DNA of 29,920 nucleotides, taken from positions 1 through 29,920 of the forward strand of contig JAJRYP010000018.1 in the NCBI GenBank assembly GCA_024275695.1, written 5' to 3'. The stretch comes from Patescibacteria group bacterium (GTDB taxonomy: Bacteria; Patescibacteriota; Gracilibacteria; UBA1369; PNNO01). The position numbers and the translations under genes were made by a program. The notes below the pieces were generated by a model, which was given only the letters and a program-made list of their open reading frames with translations, had not been told where the DNA came from and did not search any database. Shown in pieces: positions 25,701-29,920 of this stretch (within the stretch, counting starts at the first letter, position 1; each line of letters begins with the position of its first letter).

Positions 25701-26586
25701 CTTTAAGCGGAATTCCGACATATCTTTCCGATTCTTTAATAGCTCGCTCATCCAAGTGTTTTTTTGACACTTTTTCTTTAAAATCCCACATCACTTCTTT
25801 CACATCGTTGATAGTTCTAAGCATTTCCCATTCTTTTTCCGCGATTTTCTCAGCAAGGGCCATTACGAGTTTTCCGTATTGATTAGCTTTCGCAATGCTT
25901 ATATGTTTAGTTTTATTTGTTAAATTGTATGACGTATTGCGTAATGTCCATGCAACATTCGGCACTTTTGGCCTATATTTGCTTAGAGGACCCTGCTTTT
26001 TTCTTCTTGCAGCCAAATCTTTGGCGTAACTGTATTCCGAGATAATATCCTCAACTACCGAGCGCATTCCTTTAAATATTTCAGATTCTTTATCACGCGG
26101 TTCTCCCAACTCTTTTTCAACAAAATCAAGAACAAGATTTTCTATTTGATTGTTTAAAGGATTCAGCTCTTCAATAAGAGTGCTAACCTTTGTTCTTGCT
26201 TCTTTAATATGCTCTTCCGTAATGCCGGGAGGCGGATGGTAGCCAAGTTCGTCGATAATTCTTAGAGTGCCCTCAACACGATCTGCTGTTCCTTTCGAAA
26301 CATGTACTACTTCCGGAGCAGGTTCCGAAGGTTCTTCTTCTTTTGCGGTTTCAGTTTGACTTTCCGACTTTTGCGGAACTTGCGATTCTTGCGGTGCATC
26401 GGCTTCCTTAGCTTCTTCTTCTTCGGACGAATCGTCTTCGGTAGTGCCATCTTCATCATCTCTTCCTTCGCCTTCCGATCCGTTTGCAAAATAAATCATA
26501 CGTTTTTCACCAAAAAGCGATGCCTCTTTGTATGAAGAAGTTTGTAGGAGTAGCCTGGCTATTTGTGAATAAAGCGAGTCGAACAT
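22732..26586 (-). CDS. Large soluble protein of unknown function, 1284 residues, in a T4SS-like locus
   Basis: I recognise no catalytic family. There is no signal peptide or membrane segment. Residues about 36-95 are an acidic, Ser/Glu/Pro-rich disordered tract. Residues 100-300 are helical. Three related units follow at roughly 300-380, 405-480 and 510-585: each is beta-rich and ends in a short helix with a pattern like MTYAEFAKWL, TFTFSEFLRWV or MSPKMLKDFV. The C-terminal half (about 660-1260) is helical and rich in Trp and Tyr, with ERRRKKRYSAIGQGIPWFG and a Ser-rich tail (SSSGSSSST). The gene has a plausible promoter of its own and lies downstream of a VirB6/TrbL-like gene, so a cytoplasmic partner or exported substrate of that system is conceivable. 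That role is context inference only. Confidence 0.85.
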   Translation of the reverse strand: MFDSLYSQIARLLLQTSSYKEASLFGEKRMIYFANGSEGEGRDDEDGTTEDDSSEEEEAKEADAPQESQVPQKSESQTETAKEEEPSEPAPEVVHVSKGTADRVEGTLRIIDELGYHPPPGITEEHIKEARTKVSTLIEELNPLNNQIENLVLDFVEKELGEPRDKESEIFKGMRSVVEDIISEYSYAKDLAARRKKQGPLSKYRPKVPNVAWTLRNTSYNLTNKTKHISIAKANQYGKLVMALAEKIAEKEWEMLRTINDVKEVMWDFKEKVSKKHLDERAIKESERYVGIPLKEKQVLTGDTLRLSQDESTGREFVKAKTQRWIIKKIYVNDQTDPDDEKSVRQGVWIELQKEGSAKWQTMSPKMLKDFVNVHDLKPDIERKEQLPEVVRHMKEMQLEFGDPPFTLEYKGFDYDEKGHPNPVTKKVEITQMDASGVTFGEAVIYRSRFQTVDLAEDEEKNHMTYAEFAKWLNLTYAIPEMSQQDLQSKLDEYSKQLNAIYQVKDTKTGKFLSSDPECHGPIKLRRGEIIYSEAPGSPLYRIDLVDQSKGEIRLNVGGNMEKTFTFSEFLRWVYQYELERYDPEYEVNKCVKYGNVDPNDEETKQKIRERAESAKERLEDPAKWREDIEKINIREGQGPVHIPGKEEGELPEIVFKDRPPLQAQQPSYNFLRKFWNETQFLTLDDLGQLLKSGYEYYVRNWERRRKKRYSAIGQGIPWFGTEFERVNQQAENEEVGQFKDAMDQWGVWQIEDTLYATGNQDQAKACLNALAEKGMIRFDNPKLWMTINKFADEYHQIPWPLHYTSDPTQPYAKGIGTFAGRDVEGKTGMDLLPEAIDSIWGEGSHIGWKRQNDSVIEDNIQKSYNKAEELENDPKNTGGIAGELAFLLEKHMNGEFVDPSEFEGMLRFIIEAGKANPDDKVYYLLMGATLESNGRTLMGWERIGRFISKYCNNFPAIDYFTDKTPRRHPTDPGKFVTGPWVKADFEAFTKRWRETAAADNYRPPKTAVKFLWDEVLTSDALQIRLEKGIRNAEKMDHDDTPLYIPALKESAIDDICSNSSGSSKKFTIQGYKNAYLGFGIRLNSLANKYDQEKMLGEAGFDLSGQYKEKIINAFNAFMRYDAILDDRYERSNRSFQRFKDADFRSGCVWDSRPLMHFQREMQETIREVIEAYGYQDDARFKLLFDKNPPPPYVEDPKERDRLQSEYEKKQKQINNSIREFGKHFAEMIDSDPNKEAKLLDIIRKKEFLAQKTIEDPLDPEERLRNKLLLEVSSSGSSSSTAVD

Positions 26587-26689
26587 ATTTTTATTTTAGT
26601 TTTTGTTTTTGTTTGGATATGTGTTTTTGAAGCGCTAAAGCAATAAATATTAAAGTTTCACAGGTTGTCCGAATTTTGGTATTTTTTTA

Positions 26690-26717
26690 ATCATATAAAA
26701 TTTAAGGAATTTGTCAA
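26690..26717 (-). promoter_or_regulatory. Predicted promoter for the 1284-residue protein gene
   Basis: On the minus strand a consensus -35 TTGACA (26712-26717) and a -10 TATGAT (26690-26695) are separated by 16 bases. Transcription would begin roughly 95 bases upstream of the ATG at 26586, giving an unusually long AT-rich leader. The intergenic stretch also contains ACAGGTTGTCCG, which resembles the repeat word near 15452. Confidence 0.6.
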
Positions 26718-26726
26718 GAGGCAATT

Positions 26727-28934
26727 TTACGTAGGAATATGTTTACTCATCTTTCCATAATCCTTGACATGTTTACTTGCGGCTTTTTTTAATACATCAT
26801 CCACACAATCTTTGACTCTTTTAAATGCTTTCCCATCAGCTGTTTTCTTCCCTTTAAGTTTTCTTGAGTAAGCTGCTAATGCAGTTTTAAGAGCCGCTAC
26901 GGTTGCGGGTTTGGTTTCGTCGTAATTTCTAACAGCAGTGCTAATTGCGTTTAATTCTGTTCCATTTCCATCAACAGCAATTTTTAACTCCTCATTAGTC
27001 ATACCAGTCGTTTTACTACCATTACGCGCTCCAAGTCCGTGTGTTGATGCCAAGCCTTTATTCATCGTCGACAACGGAGCGGCTGTTGCACGAGGAGCTG
27101 TAGTTTTGGCAGCTGCTCCGCCTGCAAATCCGGCACTACTAATGTTAATTCTTCCAAGCCATTGTTGAATAGTTGACCGATTATATCCACCTTTTTTAAA
27201 TGTCTTAATAATTTCGTCAATATCAGACGTTCCAAAAACTTGCCGCCTTACAGCTGTTGGGAAAAACTTTTCAAGTTCAGCTGTTTTCCCCTGCTTTCTC
27301 AATCTTTCCAAAGCTTCTGCAAAGGCTGAAGATTGTGCCTTTTCATGGAGCGTTTCCCTATGTTTCACAAGAATATCCTTTGCACCCTGAAAACTCGTAA
27401 TTCCTCTTAATGCGCGTGGATTTCGCCATTCTCCTGTAATAGCGGCAACTTTATTCCTTCCAGCTCTTTCCATTTCTAGAAGTGGTTTTTCCGCCAATGC
27501 CATTGTTTCGGCAATCGACATTTTTTCTTCACCACGTTTACCGGGAATAAGAGGTACGTATTTTGCAAGGCCAACAACACGTCCTCCAAAACCCTGAACT
27601 TTCTGTTTTATAAAGTCTGTCAGCGGACCTGCCATTGATTTGCCGGCATATATAAATACTCCCATCCACACGACAGCAACGGTCCCAATAGCCATTACAA
27701 GTCGCTGCAAATCGCCAATGCCCGATGCGTCTATTTGAAGTACTTTTGCCGAGTTTCCTAATACTTGTACTGCACCTTTATCCGTAGCTACATTTTTATA
27801 AGCATCAAGCATCATGTACCCAATTGTAAGCGGTATGGCAATCATTATCGGAGCAAAAGTATTGTTTATAAATTTTTCCTTCATATCTCCACCGCTTCCA
27901 ATTAGATTAGGCAAAACAAGCTGAATTGCAAATACTGGTGAGACAGCAATAAGAACCCATAAAACGACCAATCTTGTCAGCAGCACCGCAAGTAGCGCAA
28001 CATATGCCGACCCATAAACAACATACAAAATAACATTGAATAACAGGTTAAATGTAAGCTTATTTATGTCAAATGTTACTTTTGTAACGTTGCCTTTTGT
28101 ATCTTTTTCTTCTACAAATATATTACTCACTTCATCGAGTTGGTTAATATTCATCATCTGTATTGCAAGAATCATAGCTGCATTTCTAGAATTGAATTTG
28201 TTAAAATAATCTATCCCTCTTTGGGTATATTGCCATTGTTTATTTTCATTAACCGTACAAATTACTTCTGCAGTAGGTTTTTTGGGATCTTGTTTAGGAG
28301 GTTTATAATCCTTAGCTTCACCAAATAAGTTTCTACATATTGATAGCATTTTTTTCTTTTGGTCCTTATCCATTTCACTCAAGTATTCATCTACATGAAA
28401 ATTGTCCCCAATATCGGGTATTAAACCCGTATATCCAAGCTTAGTTTCAATAGAGGCCGGCATGGCAAAAACAGCAACAGTAAGAACATTAGTAACATCC
28501 AGTACTATCTTCATGGCAATAAACGAAAAATTTACTGCTATAAGCCCAATAATAAACTTAGGCAGTATCGACTTTAATGAGAATTTTTCATCTTCTATTC
28601 CAAGTACATTTATAAGAGCCAGTCCAACCAGAATCACTACAAAACCTATGTTTACAATATTTCTTACTTGCACCCAAATACTTAATAAACGATCTTCCAT
28701 TCCCGAACTGAACAAGAGATCATTTCCCAACAAACCTCCAATCATTAATAAAACAGGCCATAAAAGCTTCTGTAACAAAAGTAGAGTTGTTTGCAAGAAG
28801 GCTGCAAGATTCCGAAGAAAGGTTGTTAAAGCATCTGATATATCTATACTCTGCGCGTGAGCTGTTGCAGGAACGAGTACGAGTATCAGCACAAGTATAA
28901 TTATTAATTTTTTATTTATTTTTATTTTTCTCAT
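26727..28934 (-). CDS. Polytopic VirB6/TrbL-like membrane protein with signal peptide
   Basis: This 735-residue protein has an N-terminal signal peptide (MRKIKINKK, hydrophobic core, ATAHAQ near residue 28). Hydrophobic segments lie at about 52-72, 88-112, 122-160, 295-345, 360-377 and 410-432. A soluble loop (about 165-290) contains cysteines at LSICRN and VICTVN. A long, basic, probably cytoplasmic tail follows (about 435-735). The membrane pattern, especially LVVLWVLIAVSPVFAIQLVL, resembles the VirB6/TrbL inner-membrane channel subunits of type IV secretion, which agrees with its position among other membrane-associated genes. Sequence identity to named members cannot be checked here. It starts 9 bases after the preceding gene's stop on the minus strand, so the two are probably co-transcribed. 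No Shine-Dalgarno site is visible. Confidence 0.75.
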   Translation of the reverse strand: MRKIKINKKLIIILVLILVLVPATAHAQSIDISDALTTFLRNLAAFLQTTLLLLQKLLWPVLLMIGGLLGNDLLFSSGMEDRLLSIWVQVRNIVNIGFVVILVGLALINVLGIEDEKFSLKSILPKFIIGLIAVNFSFIAMKIVLDVTNVLTVAVFAMPASIETKLGYTGLIPDIGDNFHVDEYLSEMDKDQKKKMLSICRNLFGEAKDYKPPKQDPKKPTAEVICTVNENKQWQYTQRGIDYFNKFNSRNAAMILAIQMMNINQLDEVSNIFVEEKDTKGNVTKVTFDINKLTFNLLFNVILYVVYGSAYVALLAVLLTRLVVLWVLIAVSPVFAIQLVLPNLIGSGGDMKEKFINNTFAPIMIAIPLTIGYMMLDAYKNVATDKGAVQVLGNSAKVLQIDASGIGDLQRLVMAIGTVAVVWMGVFIYAGKSMAGPLTDFIKQKVQGFGGRVVGLAKYVPLIPGKRGEEKMSIAETMALAEKPLLEMERAGRNKVAAITGEWRNPRALRGITSFQGAKDILVKHRETLHEKAQSSAFAEALERLRKQGKTAELEKFFPTAVRRQVFGTSDIDEIIKTFKKGGYNRSTIQQWLGRINISSAGFAGGAAAKTTAPRATAAPLSTMNKGLASTHGLGARNGSKTTGMTNEELKIAVDGNGTELNAISTAVRNYDETKPATVAALKTALAAYSRKLKGKKTADGKAFKRVKDCVDDVLKKAASKHVKDYGKMSKHIPT

Positions 28935-28943
28935 GGAGATATT

Positions 28944-29873
28944 TTAAGTAAAAAATAGTGTAAAGAATGATCCTCCCAAGGCGGCTGCCCCTGCAGCTCC
29001 CGTGATCAGAGCAACGCGTTTTAAAGGATTAATCTGCTTTCTCCCTTGCCTTCTCCTCGCAGCCGCCACTTTTGGTTGCTGTGGCCGAGTTTCTCCTCTT
29101 CCTCTCTCTTTTGTTTCCGCACCTTCACTCCCTCTTCGGCCTTCCCGGTAAGCTCTTTTTGCTCCCATCACACCGGCTTTTCTTCTAACAGTCGCCTTTC
29201 CTCTTTTTATAACATTCCCGCCTTTTGCAGTCATAACGCCCGATGCTTCAACTCCTGTTCTGATTCTCGCTTCCGGTGGAGTAACCGCCGGCAAAACCGT
29301 CTTTGTTGGCATTTTTGGTTCCGAAGCCGTGCGTGGAAGACCTTCAACTCTTCGTCCCGGAATGCTCGGCTGCCGCATACGTCCCCCTGTAGGAAGAGGC
29401 GCGCCTGTCGGAGGCGCGCCTCCCGCACTTTTAGGTTCGCCGCCAATTTTAATCTGATGTACTTGTTTCGGTGAAAGATTTTGCTTAACAAAGTAGTCCT
29501 TTATGTCTTTATCATTTACCCAAAAACTCTTTGTCGGCCGATCAACAAAAGTGAATTTATAGTTTCGTCCATCAGGTCCAATCGGCTTAGCAGCACTAAA
29601 TTCAACCAGCAGTTTTGTTCTTCCTTTTGTCACATAAAACTTAACAACTCCTGCCGAATCGATCGAGACCTTTCCTGTAATGTCCAATTTAGCCTCTTTG
29701 AATCCCTCACGTATTTTTCTAAAAAGACTTTCCCAAATCGACTTAATCATGCCAAGCAAGTTACTTCCCTGTTCTTTTCCGGGCTGTGCTTTCCCTTCTT
29801 CGTCTTGCGGCGGATTCATCAAGACCACCTTCGTTCCGCCTTCTGTAGTTTCTTGCGTAAAAAGAGTTTCCAT
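28944..29873 (-). CDS. Basic, tail-anchored protein of a T4SS-like locus, unknown function
   Basis: No family is recognised in this 309-residue protein. The N-terminal third is soluble: an amphipathic helix (GMIKSIWESLFRKIREGFKE) and a small beta-rich domain (about 60-145). A Pro/Gly-rich and then strongly Arg/Lys-rich low-complexity linker spans about 150-285. It ends in a single hydrophobic segment, VALITGAAGAAALGGSFFTL, consistent with a C-terminal anchor. The ATG at 29873 has AGAGG 7 bases upstream and overlaps a TAA (TAATG), typical of coupled genes. The same frame is, however, also open to the window edge, so a longer protein beginning outside cannot be excluded. It probably shares an operon with the VirB6/TrbL-like gene downstream. 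Confidence 0.7.
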   Translation of the reverse strand: METLFTQETTEGGTKVVLMNPPQDEEGKAQPGKEQGSNLLGMIKSIWESLFRKIREGFKEAKLDITGKVSIDSAGVVKFYVTKGRTKLLVEFSAAKPIGPDGRNYKFTFVDRPTKSFWVNDKDIKDYFVKQNLSPKQVHQIKIGGEPKSAGGAPPTGAPLPTGGRMRQPSIPGRRVEGLPRTASEPKMPTKTVLPAVTPPEARIRTGVEASGVMTAKGGNVIKRGKATVRRKAGVMGAKRAYREGRRGSEGAETKERGRGETRPQQPKVAAARRRQGRKQINPLKRVALITGAAGAAALGGSFFTLFFT

Positions 29874-29920
29874 TAACGCGCCTCTTGCTCCCTCGGATTG
29901 CTGTGCTTTCTCAACTTGAT
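29873..29920 (-). CDS. Possible C-terminal tail of an upstream gene, cut by the window edge
   Basis: On the minus strand one frame reads IKLRKHSNPREQEAR and ends in TAA overlapping the next ATG. Only 15 codons are visible, so identity cannot be judged. The alternative is that the neighbouring frame (QVEKAQQSEGARGAL) is coding and joined to the following gene. Confidence 0.3.
   Translation of the reverse strand: MKLRKHSNPREQEAR

Noticed and set aside
29481..29876. Plus-strand frame of 131 codons near the right edge
   Set aside because: It is antisense to the tail-anchored protein gene, which has a coherent domain layout and a Shine-Dalgarno-like site.
1..29920. Alternative genetic code with TGA as glycine
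   Set aside because: The long frames contain no in-frame TGA, and the TGA at 13443-13445 ends one frame in a normal overlap with the next gene's start.

Overview
The window looks like a piece of a small, AT-rich bacterial genome of the Candidate Phyla Radiation type. Peregrinibacteria or a relative is my best guess. That placement is an inference from the mix of a multi-thousand-residue surface protein with S-layer homology (SLH) and calcium-repeat domains, a reduced VirB6/TrbL-like membrane locus, starts that mostly lack Shine-Dalgarno sites, and otherwise ordinary housekeeping genes. TGA, TAG and TAA all appear to end genes, so the TGA=Gly code of Gracilibacteria/SR1 is not supported.

Region 1 (1-14540, + strand) is a probable surface-structure operon. 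It opens inside a giant modular secreted protein (frame open from base 1 to 10680) with TSP3/EF-hand-like calcium repeats, Ig-like domains, FG-GAP/VCBS repeats, a DUF11-like domain, a Pro-x-Leu rod, FecR-like domains, a PKD-like domain and SLH modules. Three or four smaller proteins with signal peptides follow, with almost no spacing and mostly with cysteines at the extreme C-terminus. A nested hairpin ends the operon. Two reading frames in this operon are each cut by a single in-frame TAA (2704-2706 and 12741-12743). Open, protein-like sequence continues in the same frame after each one. This is the oddest feature of the window: recoding or readthrough, recent nonsense mutation, or sequence error.

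Region 2 (14583-15668) holds a minus-strand pair: an excisionase-like helix-turn-helix protein and a 56-residue zinc-ribbon protein not previously listed because of its length. Upstream lie overlapping inverted repeats at a probable promoter, about 130 bp of A/T tracts phased every 10 bp, and tandem palindromic repeats of about 70 bp.

Region 3 (15669-22748) is housekeeping: uvrA, a PrsW-family intramembrane protease and recF on the minus strand, and thrS on the plus strand. recF and thrS appear to diverge from promoters whose -35 boxes overlap. A second intergenic repeat, between prsW and recF, reuses the sequence modules of region 2 in permuted order.

Region 4 (22732-29920, minus strand) is a locus reminiscent of type IV secretion: a basic tail-anchored protein, a polytopic VirB6/TrbL-like protein with a signal peptide, and a 1284-residue soluble protein of unknown function with three related beta/helix repeats. 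The end of another gene may enter at the right edge. I saw no tRNA, rRNA, CRISPR array or insertion sequence.
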